This document shows, in pieces, positions 35,389 through 44,142 of a stretch of 64,000 nucleotides of DNA; position 1 is the first letter of the stretch, and the number at the start of each line of letters is the position of its first letter. The notes beneath the pieces were generated by a model. It ran no database searches and was not told the origin of the DNA. It saw only the letters and a program-made list of their open reading frames with translations. This DNA comes from Paraburkholderia kururiensis (GTDB taxonomy: Bacteria; Pseudomonadota; Gammaproteobacteria; Burkholderiales; Burkholderiaceae): assembly GCF_034424375.1 (NCBI RefSeq), contig NZ_CP139965.1, positions 1,488,001 to 1,552,000 of the forward strand. Direction: 5' to 3'. The translations under genes were made by a program, and so were the position numbers.

Positions 35389-36390
35389 ATGAAACGCACT
35401 CGACTCGCCGCCGCGCTGACGGCAGCCGCGCTCGCCACGGGCGTGATCGCCGCGGCCCACGCCGCGAACGAAACCATCGTCACGGTCGTGAAGGTGACGG
35501 GCATCAACTGGTTCAATCGCATGGACGACGGCGTGAAGCAGTTCGCGAAAGAGAACCCCGGCGTCACCGCCTACCAGACCGGCCCGGGTCGCGCCGATGC
35601 GGCCCAGCAGCTCAAGATCATCGAAGACCTGATCGCGAAGAAGGTGAGCGCGATCGCTGTGGTGCCGTACGACCCGCCTACGCTCGAACCCGCGCTCAAG
35701 AAGGCGATGGACCGCGGCATCAAGGTCGTCACGCATGAGGCGGACAACGAGAAGAACACGATGGTGGACATCGAAGCGTTCGACAACACCGCGTATGGCG
35801 CCGCGCTCAACGAGCGGCTCGCGGCCTGCATGCACAACGAAGGCAAGTGGGCCGTGCTCGTCGGGTCGCTCGGCAGCCGCTCGCAGGTGCAGTGGGCGGA
35901 CGGCGGCATCGGCAACGCGAAGGCGAAGTATCCGAAGATGGATCTCGTGGAGCCGAAGCTCGAAACCAACAACGACGGCGAGCACGCCTACGAGGTCGCG
36001 AAGGAAGTGCTGCGCAAGCATCCGGACCTGAAGGGCTTCCAGGGTTCGTCGTCGCTCGACGTGATCGGCATTGGCCGCGCCGTCGAAGAAGCGGGGCTGC
36101 AAGGCAAGATCTGCGTCTACGGTACGGGCCTGCCCACGGAGGCCGGCAAGTTCCTCGAAAGCGGCGCCATCAACGGCATCGCCTTCTGGGACCCGAAGCT
36201 CGCCGGGCTCGCCATGAACAAGGTCGCGAAGATGCTGATCGACGGCAAGACGGTGGAGAACGGTGCGGACCTCGGCATTCCGGGCTACACGAAGGTGACG
36301 GTCTCGAAGGGGCCGGGCAAGGGCATCATCGTGCGCGGCCAGGGTTGGGTCAGTGTGGACAAGACGAACTACAAGCAATACCCGTTCTGA
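35389..36390 (+). CDS. Sugar ABC transporter periplasmic substrate-binding protein
   Basis: A 333-residue binding protein of the ribose/autoinducer-2 type (Peripla_BP_4). Signal peptide with cleavage near AAHA-AN. The mature protein starts ETIVTVVKVTGINWFNRM and has AVVPYDPPTLEPALKKAMDR and VYGTGLPTEAGKFLESGAI, hinge-region features of the family. AAAGGAG precedes ATG 35389. It delivers the sugar to the two permeases beside it. Confidence 0.93.
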   Translation: MKRTRLAAALTAAALATGVIAAAHAANETIVTVVKVTGINWFNRMDDGVKQFAKENPGVTAYQTGPGRADAAQQLKIIEDLIAKKVSAIAVVPYDPPTLEPALKKAMDRGIKVVTHEADNEKNTMVDIEAFDNTAYGAALNERLAACMHNEGKWAVLVGSLGSRSQVQWADGGIGNAKAKYPKMDLVEPKLETNNDGEHAYEVAKEVLRKHPDLKGFQGSSSLDVIGIGRAVEEAGLQGKICVYGTGLPTEAGKFLESGAINGIAFWDPKLAGLAMNKVAKMLIDGKTVENGADLGIPGYTKVTVSKGPGKGIIVRGQGWVSVDKTNYKQYPF

Positions 36391-36391
36391 C

Positions 36392-37924
36392 ATGAATGCG
36401 CCCACGTCTTCGCCGCACTTTCTCGAGGTGGCCGGCATTCACAAGCGGTTCACCGGCGTGCATGCGCTGCGCGGTGTGAGCCTCGCCTTCCGGCGCGGCG
36501 AGATCTATCACCTGCTCGGCGAAAACGGGTGCGGCAAGAGCACCCTGATCAAGATCATTTCCGGCGCGCAGCCGCCCGACGAGGGCGAGCTGATCGTCGA
36601 GGGCGTTCGGCACGCGCGACTCACCGCGTTGCAGGCGCTTGCGGCGGGCATCGAAACGGTCTATCAGGATCTCTCGCTCCTGCCCAACATGAGCGTGGCG
36701 GAGAACGTGGCGCTCACGTCCGAGCTTGCCGATCACGACGGCAGGCTCGCCCGTACGTTCGACCGCCGCGCGCTCGCGCGCACGGCGGCGCGTGCGCTCG
36801 AAGCGGTGGGGCTGCCCGGCGACGCCGCGTTCCAGGCGACGCTCGTCGAGCAGCTGCCGCTTGCCACGCGGCAACTCGTGGCGATTGCGCGCGCCATTGC
36901 GAGCGAGGCGAAGTTCGTCATCATGGACGAGCCCACCACCTCGCTCACGCAAAAGGAAGTGGATAACCTGATCGGCGTGCTCGGCCAGTTGCGCGCGCAC
37001 GGCGTGACGGTGCTGTTCGTGAGCCACAAGCTCGACGAGTGCTATGCGATCGGCGGCGAAGTGATCGTGCTGCGCGACGGTCAGAAGATGGCGCAAGGGC
37101 CCATTACGCAGTACACGAAAGCGCAGTTGAGCGAACTGATGACGGGCCGCCACCTCACGAGCGAACGCTATCGCGAAGGCGAGGTGGGCAGCGACCGCGT
37201 GCTCGACGTGAAAGGGCTTACGCGCGCGGGCCAGTTCGCAGACGTTTCGTTCTCGCTGCGTGCGGGCGAGATCCTTGGCGTGACGGGGCTGCTCGACTCG
37301 GGCCGCAACGAACTCGCGCGGGCATTGGCCGGCGTGGCGCCGGCACAGTCCGGGCAGATCGTGCTGGACGGCAAGTCCATTACGGTGCGCACGCCGTCGG
37401 ATGCGAAGCAACACCGCATCGGCTACGTGCCCGAAGACCGCCTGAACGAAGGGCTTTTTCTCGACAAGCCGATTCGCGACAACGTGATCACCGCGATGAT
37501 CTCGAGCCTGCGCGACCGCTTCGGGCAGATCGACCGCGCGCGGGCCGATGCGCTCGCGCGGCAGACCGTGGACGACCTGCAGATCGCGACGCCCGGCATC
37601 GACAAACCCGTGCAGTCGCTTTCGGGCGGCAACCAGCAGCGCGTGCTGATCGGCCGGTGGCTCGCCATCGACCCGCGCGTGCTGATCCTGCACGGCCCCA
37701 CGGTGGGCGTGGACGTGGGCTCGAAGGACATCATCTATCGCATCATGCAGCGGCTCGCGCAGAGCGGCATCGGCATCATCCTGATCAGCGACGACCTGCC
37801 GGAGCTGCTGCAGAACTGCGACCGCATCCTGCTCATGAAGAAAGGGCGCGTCGCGAACGAGTACCGTGCCGACCAGCTGACGGAAGCGGACCTGTATCAC
37901 GCGCTGTTGTCGGAGGCCGCCTGA
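36392..37924 (+). CDS. Sugar ABC transporter ATP-binding protein (RbsA-like, two NBDs)
   Basis: A 510-residue tandem ATPase. The N-terminal half has Walker A GENGCGKST and Walker B FVIMDEPTTSL, but its signature is degenerate (PLATRQLVAIARAI). The C-terminal half has a degenerate Walker A (TGLLDSGRNELA) and a good signature LSGGNQQRVLIGRWLA, the usual asymmetry of RbsA/MglA proteins. It starts one base after the binding-protein stop. Confidence 0.93.
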   Translation: MNAPTSSPHFLEVAGIHKRFTGVHALRGVSLAFRRGEIYHLLGENGCGKSTLIKIISGAQPPDEGELIVEGVRHARLTALQALAAGIETVYQDLSLLPNMSVAENVALTSELADHDGRLARTFDRRALARTAARALEAVGLPGDAAFQATLVEQLPLATRQLVAIARAIASEAKFVIMDEPTTSLTQKEVDNLIGVLGQLRAHGVTVLFVSHKLDECYAIGGEVIVLRDGQKMAQGPITQYTKAQLSELMTGRHLTSERYREGEVGSDRVLDVKGLTRAGQFADVSFSLRAGEILGVTGLLDSGRNELARALAGVAPAQSGQIVLDGKSITVRTPSDAKQHRIGYVPEDRLNEGLFLDKPIRDNVITAMISSLRDRFGQIDRARADALARQTVDDLQIATPGIDKPVQSLSGGNQQRVLIGRWLAIDPRVLILHGPTVGVDVGSKDIIYRIMQRLAQSGIGIILISDDLPELLQNCDRILLMKKGRVANEYRADQLTEADLYHALLSEAA

Positions 37925-37925
37925 C

Positions 37926-38981
37926 ATGCCACCCAGTGTTCCCTCGCAGATGAACCGCACCATGACCCCACCCGCCGCCGATGACGTCCAGCCCGCCGTG
38001 AAGCACGGTTGGCGCGTGGTGCTCGCGCGCCAGCCCGAATGGTTCACGGCGGCGTTGATCGTCGTGATGTGCGGCGTGGTGGGCGCAATCAATCCGCGCT
38101 TCTTCCAGTTCGCTACGCTCTTCGACCTGCTGCACTCGGCCACCACGATATCGCTCTTCGCGCTGGGCACGCTCGTGGTACTGGCCTCGGGCGGCATCGA
38201 CGTGTCGTTCACGGCGATCGCGGCGCTCACCATGTACTCCATCACGAAGGCCGTGTTCGCCTGGTGGCCCGACGCGCCGTTCGTGCTGATTCTCGTGTGC
38301 GGCGCCGTGGGCGGCGTGCTGCTCGGGCTCGTGAACGGGCTGCTCGTGCATCGGTTGAAGGCGCCGTCGCTGATCGTCACCATCGGCACGCAGTACCTGT
38401 ACCGCGGGCTGCTGCTCACGTTCGTGGGCACCACGTTCTTCATGAACATCCCGCACAGCATGGACCACTTCGGACGTATTCCGCTCGTGTTCTATCGCAC
38501 GGCGGACGGCCTGCGCGCGGTGCTGCCGGTCTCGGTGCTCGCGCTCGTGATGGCCGCGGCGCTCACATGGTGGCTGCTGAACCGCACGATGATGGGCCGC
38601 GCCGTCTATGCGATGGGCGGCAGTCTCGCGATTGCGGAGCGCCTCGGCTACAACCTGCGCGCGGTGCATCTGTTCGTGTTCGGCTACACGGGCATGCTGG
38701 CCGGTATCGCGGGCATCCTGCACGTGTCGAACAACCGGCTCGCCAATCCGTTCGATCTGGTGGGTTCGGAACTCGACGTGATCGCCGCCGTGATCCTGGG
38801 CGGGGCGAGAATCACGGGCGGCACGGGCAGCGTGATGGGCACGCTGCTGGGCGTGGTGCTGGTGACGCTGATCAACAGCGTGCTGATTCTGGTGGGCGTG
38901 CCGAGCACGTGGCAGAAAGTGATCATCGGCGCGTTCATTCTGCTGGCCGGCGTGCTGTTCGCGTGGCGGCGGGGGAACTGA
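37926..38981 (+). CDS. Sugar ABC transporter permease, second subunit (RbsC-like)
   Basis: A 351-residue membrane protein with the same fold as the permease at 34268. TLVVLASGGIDVSFTAIAA, RLKAPSLIVTIGTQYLYRGL and AAVILGGARITGGTGSVMGTL are family hallmarks. It starts one base after the ATPase stop. Having two permeases flanking the binding protein and ATPase suggests a heteromeric channel. Confidence 0.92.
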   Translation: MPPSVPSQMNRTMTPPAADDVQPAVKHGWRVVLARQPEWFTAALIVVMCGVVGAINPRFFQFATLFDLLHSATTISLFALGTLVVLASGGIDVSFTAIAALTMYSITKAVFAWWPDAPFVLILVCGAVGGVLLGLVNGLLVHRLKAPSLIVTIGTQYLYRGLLLTFVGTTFFMNIPHSMDHFGRIPLVFYRTADGLRAVLPVSVLALVMAAALTWWLLNRTMMGRAVYAMGGSLAIAERLGYNLRAVHLFVFGYTGMLAGIAGILHVSNNRLANPFDLVGSELDVIAAVILGGARITGGTGSVMGTLLGVVLVTLINSVLILVGVPSTWQKVIIGAFILLAGVLFAWRRGN

Positions 38982-39037
38982 AGCGAGGGACGGTTCGCGC
39001 ACGGTGGGTTGAGCGACCGGCGAGCCGCGACTGCACG

Positions 39038-39760
39038 CTACCGCTTGACCGGCTGTTGCCCTTTCTCGGTAATCACCGAATCGAACTCGACCAGCTGCGA
39101 GAAGCGCACGGCTTTGACCATGCCGAACTTGCTCGAATCCACCACGAGGTGACGTTCCACGGCGCTCGCCATCGCAGCCTGCTTGATGGCCACTTCGTGG
39201 AAATTCCAGCAGGTCACGCCGCGCGCCTCGTCCACGCCGCCCGCTGAAATAAACGCCTTGTTGATGCCCATGCGGCGCAGCATCTCGAGACTTTCGTCGC
39301 CCGCGAACGAGTCCGACGACGGCACGTACACGCCGCCCAGCAGGATCATGCGCACGTTCGGCTTGCGCCGCAAAATCTCGGCGATGTTGAGCGAGTAGCA
39401 GACCACCGTGACCTGGAGGTCCGCGGGAATGAGGCGCGCGAGCGTGGTGAGGGTGGTGCCGCAATCCACGAATACGGTTTCGTTGCTCGCCATGAGCTTC
39501 GCCGCATGCGCCGAGGCTTCGGCTTTCGCCTGCGCGAAATGGTCTTTCTCGGCGTCGAGGGAGTAGCCGGGCGTGTTGGGCACGTCGGTGGCGCTCACGA
39601 TATAGCCGCCCAGATACGTGAAGCGCTCGGGGTTGGCGGCCACGTCGCGCCGCACGGTCATCTCGGACACTTCGAGCAGCGCGGCCGCGTCGCGCAGCCG
39701 CATCACGTTCTGTTTCGCCAGCGCCTGGCTGAGTACGCGCAGGCGTTCGTCCTTGAGCAT
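39038..39760 (-). CDS. DeoR-family transcriptional repressor of the sugar operon
   Basis: A 240-residue DeoR/GlpR-type regulator. HTH in residues 1-57 (RLRDAAALLEVSEMTVRRDV), then the sugar-phosphate-sensing DeoRC domain with VDCGTTLTTLARLI and ILLGGVYVPSSDSFAGDES. AAGGA precedes ATG 39760; the frame upstream of it is unsupported. It converges on the transporter genes and probably responds to the phosphorylated sugar. The upstream DNA has a -10-like box and a TTCG-rich operator-like site. Confidence 0.92.
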   Translation of the reverse strand: MLKDERLRVLSQALAKQNVMRLRDAAALLEVSEMTVRRDVAANPERFTYLGGYIVSATDVPNTPGYSLDAEKDHFAQAKAEASAHAAKLMASNETVFVDCGTTLTTLARLIPADLQVTVVCYSLNIAEILRRKPNVRMILLGGVYVPSSDSFAGDESLEMLRRMGINKAFISAGGVDEARGVTCWNFHEVAIKQAAMASAVERHLVVDSSKFGMVKAVRFSQLVEFDSVITEKGQQPVKR

Positions 39761-39818
39761 GGGGATCCTTGCGCACCGTGCGCGCGGGCAAAAGAACAGC
39801 GCCACGCGGTGCGTTATG

Positions 39819-39849
39819 TTTCGTTCGAATTCGTGAAAGGATTATAACA
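39819..39849 (-). promoter_or_regulatory. Probable promoter and operator of the DeoR-type gene
   Basis: On the minus strand an extended -10 box (TGTTATAAT, with TATAAT at 39841-39846) is followed directly by a TTCG-rich site (TTTCGTTCGAA at 39819-39829 on the plus strand), 60-80 bp before the gene. TTCG-rich sites are typical DeoR/GlpR operators, so autorepression is likely. No good -35 is visible. Confidence 0.45.
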
Positions 39850-40055
39850 AGCGTACGTGCGTGCGGCGCCTGTGGGTTTTCCCTGCGTCGCGCCTTGACG
39901 CGGCGATTCTGCCCGCTCATTTCCGGGGATTTCCCTTGTCGCGCCGCATCTACCTGGAAATGGCTTCCGATCGGACATATGCTGACCCCACACGCTGCTG
40001 GAACTGACATGACCCCAAGAGGTCATCTGCTATTTCCCCTTTTCAGGAGCCTTCA

Positions 40056-40487
40056 ATGACGCGACCCCTCGACTCCCTGGTGATTTTCATCGCCCGCGTG
40101 GCGCTCTCCGTTCTGTTCTTGTGGAGCGGCGCGATGAAGCTTCTGGGGTACGCGGGTTTCGTCGGCTATCTGCACGCGAAGGGCGTGCCGTTCGTGCAGG
40201 TAGGCGCGCCGATTGCTGTGGCAGTGGAAGTGCTCGGTGGACTTGCGCTCGTGCTGGGCGTGAGGATTCGCGCACTCGGCCTCGTGATGGCGGTCTACAC
40301 GATCGTCACCGCGATATTCGGGCACGACTTCTGGAACGTCACCGACGCCGCGTTGCAACGCGACATGGTGATCCACTTCTGGAAGAACGTGGCGATTGCG
40401 GGAGGCTTTCTGCTGCTGTTCGTGACAGGCGCGGGGCGCATCAGCGTGGATGGAGCGCGCGCGCCGCGTTTGGGCCTGTCGGGATAA
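40056..40487 (+). CDS. DoxX-family membrane protein
   Basis: A 143-residue protein with four hydrophobic helices. It starts MTRPLDSLVIFIARVALSVL and has FLWSGAMKLLGYAGFVGYL, the DoxX first-helix signature, and GHDFWNV in the last loop. DoxX proteins are often found with redox or oxidative-stress genes, but no fixed reaction is known. AGGAG at 40045-40049 supports the start. Its partner may be the small gene just downstream. Confidence 0.9.
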   Translation: MTRPLDSLVIFIARVALSVLFLWSGAMKLLGYAGFVGYLHAKGVPFVQVGAPIAVAVEVLGGLALVLGVRIRALGLVMAVYTIVTAIFGHDFWNVTDAALQRDMVIHFWKNVAIAGGFLLLFVTGAGRISVDGARAPRLGLSG

Positions 40488-40513
40488 ACGAACCGTTCCC
40501 GAAGGAGCGCGCA

Positions 40514-40783
40514 TTGATACAGAACTTCGACTACACCATGGGCGGCCAGCTCGTGCAGCTCTGCGCAAGCATCGGCCAGGAGCCTCCGAACCGCGTGATC
40601 ATCAGCCTTGCCGATTCGGCGAAGACGCTCGTCGTGTTCGATGCGTCGGGCGTGATCGGCACGCTGAAGGCGGAACTGGAAGACCCGGAACAGCTCATTG
40701 CCGATGCCATTCGCAAGGCGAAGGACGACGGGCTGATCGAGCGTGCCATCGCGACCGGCGCGATTCAGGAGGCGCGGCTTTGA
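40514..40783 (+). CDS. Small conserved-looking cytosolic protein, TTG start
   Basis: An 89-residue reading frame. The start is a TTG at 40514, with GAAGGAG at 40501-40507 at ideal spacing, 27 bases after the doxX stop. The product begins IQNFDYTMGGQLVQLCASIG and has no signal or membrane segment. Codon use matches its neighbours, and the mixed beta/alpha pattern ends in a helical acidic stretch (LEDPEQLIADAIRKAKDDGL). I do not recognise the family. A 12-bp tandem repeat begins directly after its stop. Confidence 0.6.
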   Translation: MIQNFDYTMGGQLVQLCASIGQEPPNRVIISLADSAKTLVVFDASGVIGTLKAELEDPEQLIADAIRKAKDDGLIERAIATGAIQEARL

Positions 40784-40831
40784 GGGGCCGCTTCAGGGGC
40801 CGCTTGAGGGACCGCTTCAAGGACCGCTTCA
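40784..40831. repeat. 12-bp tandem repeat, four copies
   Basis: Four units of the form GG(G/A)(G/A)CCGCTTCA abut each other at 40784-40795, 40796-40807, 40808-40819 and 40820-40831, starting at the base after a stop codon. They fill most of the gap before the converging efflux gene. Confidence 0.85.
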
Positions 40832-40850
40832 GGTAGCGCCGGAACAGACG

Positions 40851-42392
40851 TCAGGAGTTGCTCAGCTCGCTGTGGCTTGCCGCGCCGCCCGTGCACGGTT
40901 CCACGCCGTGGCTCGCCTCGGGTCGCGGATGCACGACGCAGGCCAGTGCCGCGCCGATCATCAGCAGCACAACCGAGACCGCCGTTTCCACGTGCAGTCC
41001 GCTCACGATGTGGGCGGCCTCAGAACCGCCTGCAAGCGCGCCGAACGCGGCAACGCCCGCCGCACCGCCCGCCTGGCGCGCCGTGTTGAGCACCGCAGAG
41101 GCGGTGCCGGCGCGCGCGGGCTCCACGGACGCGAGCACCGCGGTGGTCATGGCGGGTACGGCGAGGCCCATGCCGGACGGAATCAGCAGGAACGGCACGA
41201 GCACCGCGGCGAGCGGCGTGGCGCCGTCCACGAAATGCAGCAGACCGTAGCCGAGCGACGCGATCATCGCGCCGAGAATCATCGGCACACGCGAGCCGTA
41301 ATGCGCCACTACCCAGCCGCTCGCGATGTTCGAGAGCAGGAAGCCTCCGGTCAGCGGCAGAAACGCGAGGCCGGCCTGCAAGGCCGTGTCGCCGCGTACG
41401 CGCTGCAGATACAGGCCCAGCACGAACACCGTGCCGTAGTAGGTGAGGTTGACGCACACGCCGAACAGCACGGCCGCGCTGAAGGTGCGGTTGCGAAACA
41501 GCGCGATCGGCAGCATGGGCGCCGCGGCGCGTGCCTCCACGCGGACGAACGCGAGCGCGGCCACCACCGCCAGCACGAAACCGCCCGCCACGGCGGGATG
41601 CGCGAAGCCCAGCGGGCGCCACTCGATGACGGCGCCCGTGAACGCCGTCAATGCGACGACGGCGAGCAACTGGCCGCGCAGATCGACCCCACGGGCAACA
41701 GTGGCCGCCGCGGGGTTCGATGCAAGCATCTGACGGGCTGTCGGCTGCTTGGGTAACGGCGCGGATAACGGCCTGGATAACGGCGCGGGCAACGGCTTAG
41801 GCAGCCAGGCGAACGTCGCGACCAGCCCCGCCGCGCAAATCGGCAGATTGACGAGGAAGATGCTGCGCCAGTCGAAGGCGGCGATCAGCATGCCGCCCAC
41901 CACCGGGCCTGCCGCAATCGAGATGGAGCCCGCCGCCGTCCACAGCCCGACGGCGCGTGCGCGCAGTGTGCGCTCGTGGCCGCACGCGTGGTTGAGGAGC
42001 GCCAGCGAGTTGGGCAGCATGGCCGCCGCGCCGGCGCCTTGCAGCGCCCGCGCCGCCACGAGCGTCGCGGCGTTGGTGGCGAGCCCGCAGGCGAGCGAGG
42101 CAAGCGCGAAGATCGCAATGCCCGCGGCGTACAGGCGCCGCGCGCCGAAGCGGTCGCCCAGCACGCCGGCCGAGAGCATCAGCACGGCGAAGACGAGCGT
42201 GTAGGCGTCGACCACCCATTGCAGACCGGCGACGTCGGCGTGCAAATCGGTGCCGAGCCGCGCGAGCGCGATGTTCACGATGGTCACGTCGAGCTGCGTG
42301 ACGACGAAGCCGACGCTCACGGTCGCGACAATGCGCGCGAGCGTGGGCGTGAATGGAGGGCGGGGCGCGCGGGGATGAGGTGTCGTGTTCAT
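40851..42392 (-). CDS. MFS multidrug efflux transporter (EmrB/QacA, DHA2, 14 TMS)
   Basis: A 513-residue major-facilitator pump. First helices FVVTQLDVTIVNIALARLG (DHA2 motif D1), then the motif A-like GDRFGARRLYAAG and motif C-like ISIAAGPVVGGML. Length and 14 predicted helices fit drug:proton antiporters. The loop after helix 6 (about residues 199-212) is a Pro/Leu/Ala repeat encoded by a 12-bp tandem repeat. No adaptor or regulator lies next to it, so substrate is unknown. Confidence 0.9.
   Translation of the reverse strand: MNTTPHPRAPRPPFTPTLARIVATVSVGFVVTQLDVTIVNIALARLGTDLHADVAGLQWVVDAYTLVFAVLMLSAGVLGDRFGARRLYAAGIAIFALASLACGLATNAATLVAARALQGAGAAAMLPNSLALLNHACGHERTLRARAVGLWTAAGSISIAAGPVVGGMLIAAFDWRSIFLVNLPICAAGLVATFAWLPKPLPAPLSRPLSAPLPKQPTARQMLASNPAAATVARGVDLRGQLLAVVALTAFTGAVIEWRPLGFAHPAVAGGFVLAVVAALAFVRVEARAAAPMLPIALFRNRTFSAAVLFGVCVNLTYYGTVFVLGLYLQRVRGDTALQAGLAFLPLTGGFLLSNIASGWVVAHYGSRVPMILGAMIASLGYGLLHFVDGATPLAAVLVPFLLIPSGMGLAVPAMTTAVLASVEPARAGTASAVLNTARQAGGAAGVAAFGALAGGSEAAHIVSGLHVETAVSVVLLMIGAALACVVHPRPEASHGVEPCTGGAASHSELSNS
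41751..41798. repeat. 12-bp in-frame tandem repeat within the efflux gene, four copies
   Basis: Units of the form GG(A/G)(T/C)AACGGCxx occur at 41751-41762, 41763-41774, 41775-41786 and 41787-41798. On the coding (minus) strand they encode PLPAPLSRPLSAPLPKQ-like residues in the cytoplasmic loop. Length changes here would stay in frame. Confidence 0.8.
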
Positions 42393-42512
42393 GACCCCAT
42401 CGTAGGCGGTACGGCCGGCGCGATGTTTCGCGCCGGCCTGAAGTGTCGATGCGGGACGGGCGCTGCCGGCTCAAAGCGCCTCGTCCTGGGGCCGTGCCTC
42501 AACCGGGGCGGC

Positions 42513-43814
42513 TCAACGCGCGGTGTGCGCGTCCTTGATGAAGAGCGCCGTGACGGCGCCCACCACGCAGAGCGCGGCCACATAGAAGGCTGGCGCCATC
42601 GGCTCCGACTTCATCAGCAGCGACACCACGATGGGCGTGAGTCCGCCGAACACCGCGTAGGCGACGTTGTACGAAAACGAGATGCCCGAGAAGCGCACCA
42701 CCGGCGGGAAGGCCTTCACCATCACGAACGGCACCGCGCCGATCGTGCCGACGAAGAAGCCCGTCACCGCGTAGAGCGGCACGAGCATCGACGGGTCGGT
42801 GCCGATCTGATGGAACATCGCGTAGTACAGCGCCGCGAGCGCGAGGCCGCCCACGATCAGCGTCGGGCGCGCGCCGATGCGGCCCGCCATCGCGCCGCTC
42901 ACGATGCAGCCCGCCGTCAGGCACAGCGTGGCGACGCTGTTGGCGAACAGCGACGTCGCGGCATCCACGTGAAACTGCTTCTGGAGCAGCGTGGGCGTCA
43001 TCAGGATCACGACGACGATGGCGGCCGACAGCATCCACGTGAGCAGCATCGAGACGATCACAGCCCGCCCGTGGTCGCGCAGCACGGCCTTCAGCGGGAT
43101 TTCGGCGGCGAGCGTCTTGCGGGCTTTCATCTCCGCGAACACCGGCGTTTCGTGCAGCCAGCGGCGCAGCCACACCGAAAAGAGGCCGAACACACCGCCC
43201 AGCAGAAACGGCAGGCGCCATGCGTAGGCCGAGATTTCGGCCGGCACGAAATGGCGGTTCACCGCGGCCGCGACAAGCGAGCCCAGCAGAATGCCCGCCG
43301 TCAGGCCCGACGTGAGCGTGCCGCACGCATAGCCGATGTGCCGCGACGGCACGTGCTCCGAGACGAACACCCACGCGCCCGGCACCTCGCCGCCCACGGC
43401 CGCGCCTTGCAGCACGCGAAAGAGGAGCAGCAGCACGGGCGCCAATACGCCGATCGTGGCGTAGGTGGGCAGCAGGCCCATCATGAGCGTGGGCAGGGAC
43501 ATCAACAGCACGGAGAGCGTGAACATGCGCTTGCGGCCCAGCAGGTCGCCGAAGTGCGCCATGACGATGCCGCCCAGCGGCCGCGCCAGATAACCGGCCG
43601 CGAAGATGCCGAAGGTCTGCAACTGGCGCAGCCAGTCGGGAATGGCGGGCGGAAAGAACAACTGCCCGATGGCGGGCGCGAAGAACACGAAGATGATGAA
43701 GTCGTAGAACTCGAGCGCGCCGCCCAGAGCGGCGAGGCCGAGCGTCTTGTAGTCGGCGCGCGTGAGTGCGCGGGCAGGGGCGGGCGTGGCGACGCCCAGG
43801 TCGGTTGCTTGCAT
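42513..43814 (-). CDS. MFS transporter, metabolite:H+ symporter (MHS) family, probable hydroxyproline uptake
   Basis: A 433-residue MHS-type MFS carrier with 12 helices. GGALEFYDFIIFVFFAPAIG in helix 1 and GDLLGRKRMFTLSVLLM in loop 2-3 are family motifs; ProP and ShiA belong here. The start used is ATG 43814 (MQATDLGV), where the conserved part begins; there is no strong ribosome site. It lies downstream of the deaminase gene on the same strand, so uptake of hydroxyproline is inferred from context. Confidence 0.85.
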   Translation of the reverse strand: MQATDLGVATPAPARALTRADYKTLGLAALGGALEFYDFIIFVFFAPAIGQLFFPPAIPDWLRQLQTFGIFAAGYLARPLGGIVMAHFGDLLGRKRMFTLSVLLMSLPTLMMGLLPTYATIGVLAPVLLLLFRVLQGAAVGGEVPGAWVFVSEHVPSRHIGYACGTLTSGLTAGILLGSLVAAAVNRHFVPAEISAYAWRLPFLLGGVFGLFSVWLRRWLHETPVFAEMKARKTLAAEIPLKAVLRDHGRAVIVSMLLTWMLSAAIVVVILMTPTLLQKQFHVDAATSLFANSVATLCLTAGCIVSGAMAGRIGARPTLIVGGLALAALYYAMFHQIGTDPSMLVPLYAVTGFFVGTIGAVPFVMVKAFPPVVRFSGISFSYNVAYAVFGGLTPIVVSLLMKSEPMAPAFYVAALCVVGAVTALFIKDAHTAR

Positions 43815-44142
43815 GGCCGAATAATCGTTGGAATGAAAGGTCACGCGTTGCGCGTGGCGTGTAGCGGTGCTCGGGCGGGTTGAAGCCCGAAAGGCGCGGG
43901 GTGGGCACGAGGCGGCGCGCTCTGGGCGCCCGGGTAGGGCGGCAGGGCGAAGGCCAACGCGCGATTTTACAGGATGTAAGCGGGTGCTTCGGAGGGCGGG
44001 CGTGGGTGCAAGGCGGCGGGGCAAAGAACGACGCCCCGCCGTGGGCTTTGATGAAAAGCATTGTTGCGGGGCGCCGCAGCCCGCTTGAAGCGGCGCCGGG
44101 GGGCGCTGCGGCGCCTATGCCGGCGCTCCCCCGGCGCGTCCA
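43815..44142. other. Spacer between transporter and deaminase genes
   Basis: A 328-bp stretch without a credible gene. It contains two GC-rich stem-loops: CGGCGGGGC/GCCCCGCCG at 44014-44041, and a longer imperfect one at about 44093-44138 just after the deaminase stop. Neither has a T-run, so they are at best weak terminators or mRNA-end structures. Confidence 0.5.

Noticed and set aside
44014..44041. GC-rich hairpin as a terminator of the deaminase gene
   Set aside because: Good stem but no T-run on either strand, so reported only as spacer structure.
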